Positions 34,964 through 44,331 are shown, numbered from the stretch's first letter. The stretch: DNA of 64,000 nucleotides from an uncultured Acetatifactor sp. (GCA_910584865.1 CAJUCE010000001.1:222188-286187), one strand, 5' to 3'. Notes: a model not told the origin generated them from the sequence alone. A program made the numbers and translations.

Positions 34964-36955
34964 ATGAAATCACAGAATGAATTGAGGACATCACTGCGTT
35001 CTATAGACCACAAGAGCTATCCGGCGTATAAATCGCTGGCGGGAGAGTGGAAATTTGACCGTTATACACTGGTGATCGATCATGTGCAGGGAGACCCCTT
35101 CGCGTCGCCCTCCAGTCTCCATGTGGAAATTCCCCATGCGCTGGCCGGATTTCCGGAGGCTTACTACAGCAGAGACTGCTCCCGCATTGCGCTGCAGGAT
35201 TTCCTGGTGCGTCAGGTGGGAAAGCAGTTTGAGCAGTATAATTTTAAGGCCAAGGGTTCGGGAAAAAGCGGTCTGCTGTCCATCAGCCGCTGCGGGCAGG
35301 CGGTTTTGGAGCGCAGCGCCTGCCAGATTACGGATAAGGGCGTGACCGTGCGGTTCCATGTAGGATTTCCGGCATTCGGACGGACCATCAACGCAGGGGA
35401 ACTGGACAAGATCCTCTTTGATTTCCTGCCCCGGTGCGTGGAGAGCAGTCTGTTTTATGCCAGACTGGATGCAAAGAAGGTGGAGAGGGTGGTTCATCTG
35501 GCGGAGGATCAGGAGGCTCTCCGGCATATCCTAAAGGAGGAAAAACTGGTGTCTTTCGTGGCCAACGGTTCCGTACTGCCCCGGAAAAGCGGCGTGTCGG
35601 ATCTGCCCATGGCGGACAGCGTCCCCTTTACTTCCCCGGCTTCCATGGAGAGAACTTTTGAACTGCCCCACAGGGGAAAAATCAGCGGCATGGCCATTCC
35701 GGAGGGAATCACCCTCATCGTGGGCGGCGGTTATCATGGGAAATCCACGCTGCTTGAGGCTGTCCAGATGGGCGTGTACGATCATATAGAAGGAGACGGA
35801 CGGGAATTCGTTATCACTGAGGAGACGGCGCTGAAGCTGCGGGCGGAGGACGGCAGGTCCATCCGGAATGTGGATATTTCCCTGTTTATCAATGATCTGC
35901 CCAATAAAAAAGACACGAAGAAATTTACCACCGAGGATGCCAGCGGTTCCACCTCCCAGGCGGCTGCCGTGGTGGAAGGCATTGAGGCGGGAACCAGGCT
36001 GTTTTTGATCGACGAGGATACATCTGCCACCAATTTCATGGTTCGGGATGAGTTCATGCAGCAGGTGATCGTGCGGGACAAGGAGCCCATTACGCCGTTT
36101 CTGGAGCGGGCGGGGGATCTGTACGGGAAAGCGGGTATTTCCACCATCCTGGTTGCGGGAAGCTCGGGGGCTTTCTTCTATATTGCGGATCATATCCTGA
36201 TGATGGACTGCTACCGGCCGGTGGACATTACGGAGCGTGTGAAGGGGCTCTGCGGCGGGCATACGGCTCCCAGGGTGCAGGCTCCGGGATTCGTGGTGCC
36301 GGCTTTTGACCGGGTGCTGCCTGCCTTCCGGAAAGCCCAGAAGGGCAGAGGGCGCGGATGGGACGGCAGGGAACTGGAAACCAGGAATATCGGGTTTGCC
36401 GGGGGAGATGACGGCGGCGATGTGCAGGGCGGCGGAAATGGCCGGGGAGGCAGAGGCCGCGGTGGAGACGGCAGGGGATATACCATTGGCGAGAGCATGG
36501 GGTATGACGGCGAAGAGGAGAATGGCGCAGGATACGGAAAGGGATATGGAAGCAGGGACGGAAGAGGCCGGGGTGGAGACGGAAGAGGCGAGGACAGAGG
36601 CCACGGCGGCCGCGGACGTGGCGGAGATCGGGGTGGGCAGGATGGCCGTCACGATCATATGAAGACCAAGTCCTTCGGCCTGGAATCTTTTACCATGGAC
36701 AGGGAGGAAGTCAATGTGCGCTATCTGGAGCAGCTTCTGGATCCGGAGCAGGTCAGTGCCCTGGCCCATCTGCTGCGCTATGGCCTGGAGCAGGTGATGG
36801 ACGGCAGGAAGACGGTGCGCCAGACCGTGGAGACCATCTGGAATGCGTGGGAGAAGCAGGGGTGGAAGCCTTTCACCAGTTCTTTTGTGCCCTGCGGCCT
36901 GGCGAAGCCCAGGATCCAGGAGCTGTATGCCTGCCTGAACCGGTTCCGGGGGTAG
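34964..36955 (+). CDS. ABC-class ATPase (PF09818-type) with an Arg/Gly-rich insertion
   Basis: 663 residues, about 100 longer than I would expect for the predicted ABC-class ATPase family. The P-loop GGGYHGKSTLLEAV places the Lys at 260; FLIDEDTSATNFM (about 345) is the Walker B-like segment and AGSSGAFF (about 400) the following strand. From residue 459 to 565 an Arg/Gly/Asp-rich stretch (GRGRGWDGRE, GGRGRGGDGRG and so on) interrupts the fold before the conserved C-terminal helices (DREEVNVRYLEQLLD). The insertion looks like RGG-box RNA-binding tails. Biochemical role of the family is unknown to me. AAGGAAGG precedes the start. Confidence 0.85.
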   Translation: MKSQNELRTSLRSIDHKSYPAYKSLAGEWKFDRYTLVIDHVQGDPFASPSSLHVEIPHALAGFPEAYYSRDCSRIALQDFLVRQVGKQFEQYNFKAKGSGKSGLLSISRCGQAVLERSACQITDKGVTVRFHVGFPAFGRTINAGELDKILFDFLPRCVESSLFYARLDAKKVERVVHLAEDQEALRHILKEEKLVSFVANGSVLPRKSGVSDLPMADSVPFTSPASMERTFELPHRGKISGMAIPEGITLIVGGGYHGKSTLLEAVQMGVYDHIEGDGREFVITEETALKLRAEDGRSIRNVDISLFINDLPNKKDTKKFTTEDASGSTSQAAAVVEGIEAGTRLFLIDEDTSATNFMVRDEFMQQVIVRDKEPITPFLERAGDLYGKAGISTILVAGSSGAFFYIADHILMMDCYRPVDITERVKGLCGGHTAPRVQAPGFVVPAFDRVLPAFRKAQKGRGRGWDGRELETRNIGFAGGDDGGDVQGGGNGRGGRGRGGDGRGYTIGESMGYDGEEENGAGYGKGYGSRDGRGRGGDGRGEDRGHGGRGRGGDRGGQDGRHDHMKTKSFGLESFTMDREEVNVRYLEQLLDPEQVSALAHLLRYGLEQVMDGRKTVRQTVETIWNAWEKQGWKPFTSSFVPCGLAKPRIQELYACLNRFRG

Positions 36956-37194
36956 GAAAACGCTGTCAAATTATTTCTGTTAGGATGCAGGTTGTCTAAA
37001 GCGTTAAAAGGGCTTGTACAGGTGTATTTTCAGAGAGGAGATTGTGCACTCATTTAACGCCACAGGAACCTGCAGGCCGGACAGGCATTCTATGGTTGAG
37101 GCGTTGAAGCAATGTTTAGGGGACAGGTATCGTGGAAGGGAAATGGAATAGGTTAAAGTATTTTTAGAAAATGGGATGTGAGGAGGAGCAGACA

Positions 37195-39252
37195 GTGGCA
37201 AAAAGAAAACAGACAGGGAGTAACACCGGCGGGAAGGCGGGGAATCGGAAAAGGAAGGATGCGGCAGTAGTCATTCCAAAAGTAGAATCGGAAACCGGAG
37301 GTATGATAGCGTCGGAGGGGCAGGCAGTGGAGAAGCAGACAGCGGAAAAGCAGGTAGCTGAGAAGCAGACAGTGAAAAAGCAGATTGCCGATGCAGAGAC
37401 TGCGGACAACAGAGTGACGGGTGCACAGGCGGACGACAGCGCCTACCAGGAGCGGCTTAAGCGTCACCACGACGAACTGCGGTGGCTTTACATGGAACTG
37501 TACGGAAACGATTCCATGTTCGCGGAGCTTCTGGAGAATCTGCGCAATTTCTACCTGGAGCGCAATGAGAGCCTGAAAGGGATTGACGCGGAAAGGGAGA
37601 AGGATCCGGACTGGTACCGGCGCAACGACATGCTGGGGATGATGCTCTATATCGATAATTTTGCCGGGAATATGAAAGGCGTGGAGTCCAGGCTGGACTA
37701 TATCGAGAAATGCAATGTGAATTATATCCATCTGATGCCTTTTCTGGAGACTCCGGAAGGGCGTTCCGACGGGGGGTACGCGGTATCGGATTTCCGGAAA
37801 GTGCAGGAGAAACTGGGCTCCATGGAGGATCTGGAGAGCCTGACGGCGGCCTGCCATGGGAAAGGAATCCGGGTGTGCATGGATTTCGTCATGAACCATA
37901 CCTCCGAGGACCACGAGTGGGCGAAGCGGGCCAGACAGGGGGAGGGGGAGTACATGAGCCGGTATTTCTTCTTCGACAATTCGTATCTTCCTTCCTTGTA
38001 TGAGAAGACGGTTCCCCAGGTATTTCCCACCACGGCCCCGGGGAATTTTACCTGGCTGCCGGATGCGGGGCATTTCGTCATGACCAGTTTTTACCCCTAT
38101 CAGTGGGACCTGAATTACAAGAACCCCAGGGTTTTCAATGAAATGATGTACAATTTTCTGTATCTGTCCAACCGGGGGATCGATGTCATCCGCATCGACG
38201 CGGTTCCCTATATCTGGAAGGAACTGAACACCCAGTGCCGCAACCTGCCCCAGGTACATACCATCGTCCGCATGATGCGCATCATCACGGAGATCGTCTG
38301 CCCCGGGGTGCTGCTGTTGGGCGAGGTGGTGATGGAGCCGGAGAAGGTGGCGCCTTATTTCGGCACGGTGGAAAAGCCGGAGTGCCACATGCTTTACAAT
38401 GTGACCACCATGGCTACCACCTGGCATACCGTGGCCACCAGGGATGTCAGGCTGTTGAAGCGGCAGCTGGATATCGTGGCTTCCCTGCCAAAGGATTATG
38501 TGTTCCTGAATTATCTGCGGTGTCATGACGACATCGGCTGGGGACTGGACTATGCGGCCCTGGAGAAGGAGGGTATCCGGGAGCGGGCCCACAAGAAATA
38601 CCTGAACGATTATTTTCAGGGCTATGACGGGAACAGCAACAGCAGGGGCGAGCTTTACAACGCGGATCCGGTTACCGGGGATGCCAGGTTTTGCGGCACC
38701 ACCGCCTCCATGTGCGGCATTGAGAAGGCGGGGGACGGGGAGGCCATGGAGAGGGCCATCCGGTTTGACGTGACGCTTCATGCCTATATGTTCATGCAGT
38801 CCGGCATTCCGGTGCTGTACAGCGGGGACGAGATCGGCCAGGTAAATGACTACAGCTATAAGGAGAATCCTTTCAAGGCGGCGGATTCCAGGTATATCCA
38901 CCGGGGTGCCATGGACTGGAGCCTGGCGGAACGCATCGACGATGGGGATACCGTGGAAGGGAAGCTGTTCGCAAAACTGGGGCAGCTGGAGCGGATCCGC
39001 AGGCAGGAGAAGGCGTTTGTGGCCAACGCGGATACCTGGACGGTGGAGACCTGGGACAGTTCCGTACTGTGCATCGGCAGGTATTTTGAGGGGGAGAAGA
39101 TACTGGGGCTGTTCAATTTCAGCGAATTTGATAAGACTGCCTGGATCAACGAGACAGACGGGGATTATGTGGACCTGATCTCCGGGCAGGAGCGCAGGGC
39201 ATGCGGGGTGGACATTCCGGCGTATGGGTTTTATTATTTGAAAAAGAAATAG
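37195..39252 (+). CDS. Amylosucrase-like glycoside hydrolase family 13 enzyme
   Basis: 685 residues from GTG 37195, chosen over ATG 37171 because AGGAGGAG lies six bases upstream. Residues 1-80 are low-complexity, with EKQ-type repeats. A helical domain (about 80-150) and a GH13 barrel with the amylosucrase-style opening DWYRRNDMLGMMLYIDNFAG follow. Catalytic residues: Asp335 (VIRIDAVP), Glu377 (LLLGEVVM) and Asp445 (LRCHDDIGW). The family (GH13 subfamily 4) transfers glucose from sucrose or splits it hydrolytically or phosphorolytically; which applies here is not clear. No signal peptide, so intracellular. Preceded by about 240 bases in which I see no gene. Confidence 0.85.
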   Translation: MAKRKQTGSNTGGKAGNRKRKDAAVVIPKVESETGGMIASEGQAVEKQTAEKQVAEKQTVKKQIADAETADNRVTGAQADDSAYQERLKRHHDELRWLYMELYGNDSMFAELLENLRNFYLERNESLKGIDAEREKDPDWYRRNDMLGMMLYIDNFAGNMKGVESRLDYIEKCNVNYIHLMPFLETPEGRSDGGYAVSDFRKVQEKLGSMEDLESLTAACHGKGIRVCMDFVMNHTSEDHEWAKRARQGEGEYMSRYFFFDNSYLPSLYEKTVPQVFPTTAPGNFTWLPDAGHFVMTSFYPYQWDLNYKNPRVFNEMMYNFLYLSNRGIDVIRIDAVPYIWKELNTQCRNLPQVHTIVRMMRIITEIVCPGVLLLGEVVMEPEKVAPYFGTVEKPECHMLYNVTTMATTWHTVATRDVRLLKRQLDIVASLPKDYVFLNYLRCHDDIGWGLDYAALEKEGIRERAHKKYLNDYFQGYDGNSNSRGELYNADPVTGDARFCGTTASMCGIEKAGDGEAMERAIRFDVTLHAYMFMQSGIPVLYSGDEIGQVNDYSYKENPFKAADSRYIHRGAMDWSLAERIDDGDTVEGKLFAKLGQLERIRRQEKAFVANADTWTVETWDSSVLCIGRYFEGEKILGLFNFSEFDKTAWINETDGDYVDLISGQERRACGVDIPAYGFYYLKKK

Positions 39253-39294
39253 GGAAAGTGAAGCCGGATTTATATGGAAGAGGAGAAGCGCAGG

Positions 39295-39708
39295 ATGACG
39301 AAAAGATATGCAAATATGGCGTTGGTGTATGCGGCGGCTGCCATGGTGTGCGGCGTGTTTTACAGGGAGTATACGAAATTCAGTCACTTTACCGGAGTTA
39401 CCAATCTGTCCGTGATGCACACGCATTATTTTCTGTTGGGGATGGTGTTCTTTTTTCTGCTGATGCTTGCGGAGAAGGCGCTTGGATTTTCAAACCGCAA
39501 TACCGGTAAAATATTGTTGGTTTACCATATTGGACTGAATATTACGGGACTTGGCTTCCTGATGCGGGGGCTGAACCAGGTGTGGGAGACGGAGCTGAGC
39601 TCCGGCATGGACGCATCCATTTCCGGCATCTCGGGAATCGGGCATATCCTGACGGGGGTGTGCCTAGTCCTGGTGCTGCTGCAGGTGAGGAAGCGGGCGG
39701 AAGGGTGA
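39295..39708 (+). CDS. DUF2871-like small integral membrane protein
   Basis: 137 residues from ATG 39295 (GAGGAG upstream; ATG 39274 is possible but lacks a site). Four hydrophobic helices. His-containing motif SVMHTHYFLLGM and the helix KILLVYHIGLNITGLG match the DUF2871 family as I recall it. The two histidines in membrane-proximal positions suggest metal or heme binding, which is speculation. It lies 42 bases after the amylosucrase-like gene, possibly in the same transcript. Confidence 0.7.
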   Translation: MTKRYANMALVYAAAAMVCGVFYREYTKFSHFTGVTNLSVMHTHYFLLGMVFFFLLMLAEKALGFSNRNTGKILLVYHIGLNITGLGFLMRGLNQVWETELSSGMDASISGISGIGHILTGVCLVLVLLQVRKRAEG

Positions 39709-39782
39709 TTTGGGAGGCATTTCTTTTTATTGCCTAACTTTTTTGCATGGCGGAGCTGCCGGGATGCGCGGCGTTAATCTGA

Positions 39783-40013
39783 ATCCCCAGGGGGAAAGTT
39801 ATCGTAAGAAATTTTAAATGCCACAAGAATTTTGAGACGGAAATGAAGGAACTGAACATTTTGACAGGGAGTAATGCGACGGGGAAATCCAGTTTTGTGC
39901 AGGCTTTGCTTTTGGCGTTCAAGAGTTGGGAATCGTGTGAAAAAAACAGATCAATTCCAACAGAGGGGCATCGCACTATCATTGTACGGGTAGGCCCGCA
40001 CTGCCAGGAATAG
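39783..40013 (+). pseudogene. 5' fragment of an AAA/RecF-like ATPase gene
   Basis: The frame reads VIVRNFKCHKNFETEMKELN followed by ILTGSNATGKSSFVQALL, a typical N-terminus of an SMC/RecF-like AAA ATPase with an intact Walker A. It has no start codon, is blocked upstream by TGA at 39780 and stops at TAG 40011 after about 70 codons. About 90 per cent of such a gene is missing. Confidence 0.7.
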
Positions 40014-40024
40014 AGGTCAGGAGG

Positions 40025-40231
40025 AGGGGCCGTGGCGCTGCGGCAGGCCTGGAGGGGCGGGCGGAACTGGCGGTCCTGCAGTCCCGAAGTCCCAGCTGCG
40101 GCGTCCGTCAGGTTTATGACGGAAGCTTCACTGGAAAGCTCAGGGACGGGCAGGGTGTTTTTGCTGAAATGCTGCGGGAGGCCGGGATAAAAAAGGTGGA
40201 TGCGGAAGAGATCGCATCAATGGCAACATAA
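40025..40231 (+). pseudogene. 3' fragment of a DUF523 gene
   Basis: The frame ending at TAA 40229 reads ELAVLQSRSPSCGVRQVYDG, then FTGKLRDGQGVFAEMLREAG, the conserved C-terminal part of DUF523 proteins (SPSCG motif). No start or N-terminal half is present. It follows the AAA fragment within a few bases, so two unrelated gene ends have been joined by deletion or recombination. Confidence 0.7.
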
Positions 40232-40297
40232 ACCGCCGGTGTCTTCCGGGATCCGGCGGCAGGCACCGGAGCCCGAAGCACTGTCAGGATACAGGTG

Positions 40298-41818
40298 TTA
40301 CTGTCCTTCTCCCAGTACAATGCTGTCGACAATGGCCTGGAAGATGGCATCCCCTTCCTCCTGGAAATCCTCATGTATGACATAGGTGAAATCAACCCCG
40401 TTGCTTCCGTTCACAAGGGCTACATAGTGCTGGAAAAAGTTTTCGCCCTCATCGCTCTGTACCATGGCGGTGGCATCAATGGCGGGCAGGCCGTTTACGG
40501 TGATTTCCTCTGTGGAAAAGCTGTTCTGGGTCAGGTATTCCGCCAGCTCCTGCAGATAGCCGTCGCCCTCCGGCGTGTAGGCCGTGAGATAGAGAACGGA
40601 CATGTCCCATGGATTGTCGTCCTCATAGCGTGAGTACACAGCCAGGCGGGAGCTGTCCTCCGTGGGCGTGATTTCCCACAGATAGGGGCAGGAAAAGGTC
40701 AGGCCCAGGTTCTCGATGGTCCGGCTCGTCATGGCGGGAAGGGGAGCGGAGGGGGTCTGTGCCATGCAGGCATCCAGTTCTTCCTGAGTCAGGGTGATAT
40801 TGGGCTCTGCGCCGGTGTCTGCCAGGATTTTCTGTGCCACAAGTCTGGTGGCAGGCGCAAGCGTGGAAAAATGGTCCGCGCCTTCGATTACATAACCCTG
40901 GATCCTGTCATTTTGGGAAGCCTCAAGCATCCGTTCCAGGTTCTCGGAATTGCCGTCCCTGCCTTCGATGAGGAAGGTGGGGCTTTTGACATTGTCCAGC
41001 CAGTAGATGGGAGAGCGCATGATATATTCCTCTTCGATGGATGTATCGAAGGTAAACTGGCTGTTGTTGTGGTATTTGATTTCGTCTACCGCGCCGAAGC
41101 AGAAGACCGCCCGGAATTTATCCGTGTATTCGGAGGCCAGCAGGGCTCGTGTTCCTCCGGTGCTGTGGCCGCCCAGGTAGATGCGCTCCGGATCCACATA
41201 GGGAAGGGAGGCCGCATATTCACAGGCGGATACGATGTCGTCCACTTCCCCGAAGAGGGCCTCGTAATGGCCGGGATTGCCGCTGCCGCCCCGGAAGGAG
41301 GGATACATGGTCAGCAGTCCTGCCTGCCAGAAGGCGGAGCCGGTCTGGTCATTGTCCCATTCCGGATAGACCCAGGGGAAATCGTCAATGCCGTTGCCCC
41401 ATCCGCCTACCACCCAGATGATCATGGGGTGCTTCTGGCCGTCGCCGGGGTCACTGGACACATAAGCCGCCAGGTCACCTACTTTGGAAGGATAGGATAC
41501 CAGGTCAAAGAGGCCTTCGGGGGGCTCGGGAATGGTATAGTCGTCATTTTCTTCCCGTGCAAGGGTGGTGGTAAAGGCATCATGTGCCTGGGCAAAACTG
41601 TCGTATTTTTGCACAAATTCGGACGCGGAATCGTCCTTTCCGAGAAGACCGGACTGGCCGCGGCCGGACTGAGCGGATTCCGACTCACCGGAGGCGCCTT
41701 CCGGGGAAGTGCTGTCCGCGTTCCCGCCTGTCTGGGGTGTGCCGCAGGAGGCAGTGGAGAGGGCGATCAGCAGTGCAAGCAGAGTGACGGGTGTTTTCAG
41801 ATGTTTCATTGTTTTCAT
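40298..41818 (-). CDS. Lipoprotein alpha/beta hydrolase (prolyl-oligopeptidase-like)
   Basis: 506 residues. The signal peptide ends in a lipobox with Cys25 (STASC). A Ser/Gly/Glu-rich linker (26-65) leads to the catalytic domain: oxyanion region IIWVVGGWGNG (about 134), nucleophile Ser219 in YLGGHSTGGTRAL, acid in FLIEGRDGN and the catalytic His in GADHFS. A separate C-terminal domain (about 370-506) resembles small lipid-anchored domains of unknown role. It is anchored outside the membrane and probably acts on esters or peptides. Promoter visible upstream. It ends about 65 bases from the DUF523 fragment. Confidence 0.85.
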   Translation of the reverse strand: MKTMKHLKTPVTLLALLIALSTASCGTPQTGGNADSTSPEGASGESESAQSGRGQSGLLGKDDSASEFVQKYDSFAQAHDAFTTTLAREENDDYTIPEPPEGLFDLVSYPSKVGDLAAYVSSDPGDGQKHPMIIWVVGGWGNGIDDFPWVYPEWDNDQTGSAFWQAGLLTMYPSFRGGSGNPGHYEALFGEVDDIVSACEYAASLPYVDPERIYLGGHSTGGTRALLASEYTDKFRAVFCFGAVDEIKYHNNSQFTFDTSIEEEYIMRSPIYWLDNVKSPTFLIEGRDGNSENLERMLEASQNDRIQGYVIEGADHFSTLAPATRLVAQKILADTGAEPNITLTQEELDACMAQTPSAPLPAMTSRTIENLGLTFSCPYLWEITPTEDSSRLAVYSRYEDDNPWDMSVLYLTAYTPEGDGYLQELAEYLTQNSFSTEEITVNGLPAIDATAMVQSDEGENFFQHYVALVNGSNGVDFTYVIHEDFQEEGDAIFQAIVDSIVLGEGQ

Positions 41819-41864
41819 GGGAATTGCCTTTCTCTAAATATTTTTAAATTTGGAGCCATTCTCT

Positions 41865-41893
41865 ATTATAGCGATATTTTTTGATTTAGACAA
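41865..41893 (-). promoter_or_regulatory. Promoter for the lipoprotein hydrolase
   Basis: On the - strand: TTGTCT (41893-41888), a 17-base spacer and TATAAT (41870-41865). It lies about 47 bases upstream of the ATG at 41818. Confidence 0.7.
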
Positions 41894-41904
41894 CTGTTTT
41901 TATG

Positions 41905-42485
41905 GGGAGAGCAACAGGGGGGATTCCTCCTGGTACGGGGTGGCAGGTTGGGCCATGTACCAGTATGAGGCCTGCCTGTCCTCCCTGCTTTCCGTGGCGG
42001 CGGCCGTATTTTTGCTGCTTCCCCTGTTGGGCGGACAGCGGCAGGCAGGGAGCGGTTTCTCGCCTGTTACTTTTGTTGCCACAGTGCTGTTGGCGGCAGT
42101 GGTTGTCGCTCTGCTATATATAAATTATCGGAGAAACATCCGCTACAGCAGGAAGACCCAGGAAATCTACACAAGCGCTGAGGATGTGGGCAACCGGGTG
42201 AGTTATTATCAGGATCTGCTGGCATCTGCGGAGAATCAGAAGGATCTGCGCTGCTACGGGCAGCAGGAGGCGATTCTGGAGGATGTGCACCGGGTCTGGG
42301 TGTGGTATTTGAAAGAAAGCAGACTTCTGACACGGGTATGGACCGGGAAAACGGTGATGGATCAGACCACGTCGGAGCTTTTCGGACGCGTGGTCCAGAG
42401 GGGAAGCCATGAGGAGCTGGCAGGGCAGGAAGGGCTGTACAGGGAGCTGTGGGAGGCCCAGGCGCAGTATTATGAAGGCGCCTGA
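41905..42485 (+). pseudogene. Internally deleted ABC exporter gene
   Basis: One open frame joins part of an ABC exporter membrane domain (CLSSLLSVAAAVFLLLPLLG, VGNRVSYYQDLLASAENQKD, DLRCYGQQ) directly to the extreme C-terminus of the nucleotide-binding domain (VVQRGSHEELAGQEGLYREL). Walker A, signature and Walker B are all missing, which amounts to an in-frame loss of several hundred codons, and the N-terminus is not normal. The tail resembles the exporter pair at 54568-58383 (EVGSHEELLERDGIYADFF), so it may be a decayed relative. Confidence 0.75.
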
Positions 42486-42521
42486 ACCCCGGTTCTGACA
42501 GCAATAACCCGGCAGGGCGGT

Positions 42522-43085
42522 TTATTGTAGCAGCACATAATAATCCCCGTAGACTTTTCCGTCGTCTGCGCCGATTATTTTTTCACCGGAGGCCGTAAAG
42601 CCCAGGGACTGTGCCGCTTCCCTGCGGCAGGCGGCGTAAGGAGGGATCTTTGTGGCGATCATCCGGCAGCCGAACAGTTCAAAGGCGTGGGGGGCGATCA
42701 GGGACAGGATTTCCCGGATGCTCTCCCTTTGCTCATAATCGCTGCGCAGATCCAGGCGCAGCAGGCCGCAGTCGTTGAAATAATCCTCTGCCCGGCGGTT
42801 GAACAGTTCGATGGTGCCGATGGCCCGGGAAAGCCGTTTGTCCACGATAACCCAGCGGATAAAGAATTTCTGCTGATAGGATCGGAGCCAGAAATCTACG
42901 GCGGCGGACATGCGTTCCATGGTAGTATAATGGAAATCGTCGCCGTGGCAGTTGTCGCCGTTAAAGTAGGGGACGGCTTTTTCGTCGGAATAGACAAGGA
43001 GCAGGTCTGCGGTGTCCGTGGGTTCCAGAAGCCGCAGCAGGTAATTCTCGTTTTCATAGACCGGACATTTTTCGTAGGGATTCAT
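42522..43085 (-). CDS. GNAT-family N-acetyltransferase
   Basis: 187 residues from ATG 43085 (GGAGGTAACG upstream, preferred over an ATG at 43136). The RimJ/RimL-like pattern is present: YLLRLLEPTDTADLL at the start, WVIVDKRLSRAIGTIELF for the beta strands and DYEQRESIREILSLI for the acetyl-CoA-binding helix. The target amine is unknown. It stands alone between the ABC remnant and a WYL regulator. Confidence 0.85.
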   Translation of the reverse strand: MNPYEKCPVYENENYLLRLLEPTDTADLLLVYSDEKAVPYFNGDNCHGDDFHYTTMERMSAAVDFWLRSYQQKFFIRWVIVDKRLSRAIGTIELFNRRAEDYFNDCGLLRLDLRSDYEQRESIREILSLIAPHAFELFGCRMIATKIPPYAACRREAAQSLGFTASGEKIIGADDGKVYGDYYVLLQ

Positions 43086-43275
43086 ATCGTTACCTCCATT
43101 TTTATGATGTGCCCGCGGGCTGCCTGGTGTGAACAAACCGGTACACGATTCAGGCAGCGGGCATAAAGCAACTGTGCCATCATTTCATGCGCACTGGCAT
43201 ATAAGGGATCAATAGTTGGCACAATGCCCTTATGAGTTAATATGATAGCAGGCGATATACGACAGCTGTATGTCG

Positions 43276-44187
43276 CTATTTTCTGTATATCGAAATTATT
43301 TTTTCGGCGGCTTCCAGAATCCGTTCCCGAAGCCAGGCCGGCTCCAGAATTTCCACCTTATCTCCTAAGGACAATAATGTCCCGAACCAGAGCTGTTCGT
43401 CCTCCACCACGGTGAGCCGCATCAGGGTATCCCCGTTTTCACACTGTTCCAGTACGGTTCCCTTCAGATATTCGATGGCCCGCATTCTGGCTTCCGGGCG
43501 GCATTTTACCAGGAGGTCCAGGTATTTGCGGGAATCTTTTTCCTCATTTTGTTCCAGAATCCGGTGTGCGGCAGGATGCTCTCTTGTGAACGGCAGACCG
43601 GTTATCTCTACATCGCTCATCCGTACAAGCTTGTAGGTGCGGTAGTCTCCCCTAACCTTGGAGAAGGCAAGGAGATACCAGGCATACCAGCGATACACAA
43701 CGGCCACAGGCTCCACGGTGTGGGAGCGGGTTTCATTCTTATTGTTGGTATAAGTGAAGCGGACCGCGCGTTTGACGGCGACGGCGCTTTGGAGGGTATG
43801 GAGGAGGGCGGTATCCCCCTCCTGCAGGACGGAGAAATCCAGGACGATATCCTGGCGGCTTTTGGGGGACACAAGGGCTATTTTTTCCAGGGTTTCCCGG
43901 GCCTTCCGGTCTCCTGTGGCGGAAGCCAGGCCCTGCAGCGCGGTGAGGATGCGGGCGTAATCCTCCGGAGTGGCAAGATGGCGGTCCAGCTGATAACGCC
44001 GGGAGATTTCATAGCCTCCGGCGGTTCCGTTTACGGAGACCACCGGAATCCCGGCCAGGCAGAGGGAATCCATGTCTCTCTGGATGGTCCGGGGGGAGAC
44101 TTCAAAATGCTTCGCCAGTTCCCGGGCGGAAGTCCGGCCATTGCTAAGCAGGTACAGGGTGAGGGCGTAGAGGCGATCGGTTTTCAT
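43276..44187 (-). CDS. WYL-domain transcriptional regulator (DeoR/YafY type)
   Basis: 303 residues. The N-terminal helix-turn-helix (NGRTSARELAKHFEVSPRTI) is followed by a WYL domain (about 140-220: YTNNKNETRSHTVEPVAVVY, WYAWYLLAF) and a C-terminal WCX-like part. WYL regulators sense small ligands or nucleic acid and often control stress, defence or catabolic genes. No obvious target operon adjoins it on the same strand; the divergent neighbour is the hybrid histidine kinase at 44506. Confidence 0.9.
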   Translation of the reverse strand: MKTDRLYALTLYLLSNGRTSARELAKHFEVSPRTIQRDMDSLCLAGIPVVSVNGTAGGYEISRRYQLDRHLATPEDYARILTALQGLASATGDRKARETLEKIALVSPKSRQDIVLDFSVLQEGDTALLHTLQSAVAVKRAVRFTYTNNKNETRSHTVEPVAVVYRWYAWYLLAFSKVRGDYRTYKLVRMSDVEITGLPFTREHPAAHRILEQNEEKDSRKYLDLLVKCRPEARMRAIEYLKGTVLEQCENGDTLMRLTVVEDEQLWFGTLLSLGDKVEILEPAWLRERILEAAEKIISIYRK

Positions 44188-44239
44188 ATTGCTCCTTTTT
44201 TGGATTTGGATTTTGTTGTCGGGGAACCGTTTTCATTAT

Positions 44240-44267
44240 ATTATAGTTGGATTTTTCCGTTTGTACA
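44240..44267 (-). promoter_or_regulatory. Promoter for the WYL regulator
   Basis: On the - strand: TGTACA (44267-44262), a 16-base spacer and TATAAT (44245-44240). TGTACA is itself palindromic. A second TATAAT-like hexamer overlaps at 44240-44235. Confidence 0.5.
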
Positions 44268-44331
44268 GTATTTTGGTTTCCAATGATGATTTAAACTGAA
44301 ATTTTTCGAAAATTTTTTATTCCGGGAAAGG

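Noticed and set aside
36956..37194. Possible small gene between the ABC-class ATPase and amylosucrase-like genes
   Set aside because: No start with ribosome site, no family match and no clear structure found by eye.
37153..39426. 757-codon open frame on the - strand across the amylosucrase-like gene
   Set aside because: Antisense shadow of a GC-rich coding region; composition is His/Pro/Gly-rich without domain patterns, while the + strand has all GH13 motifs.
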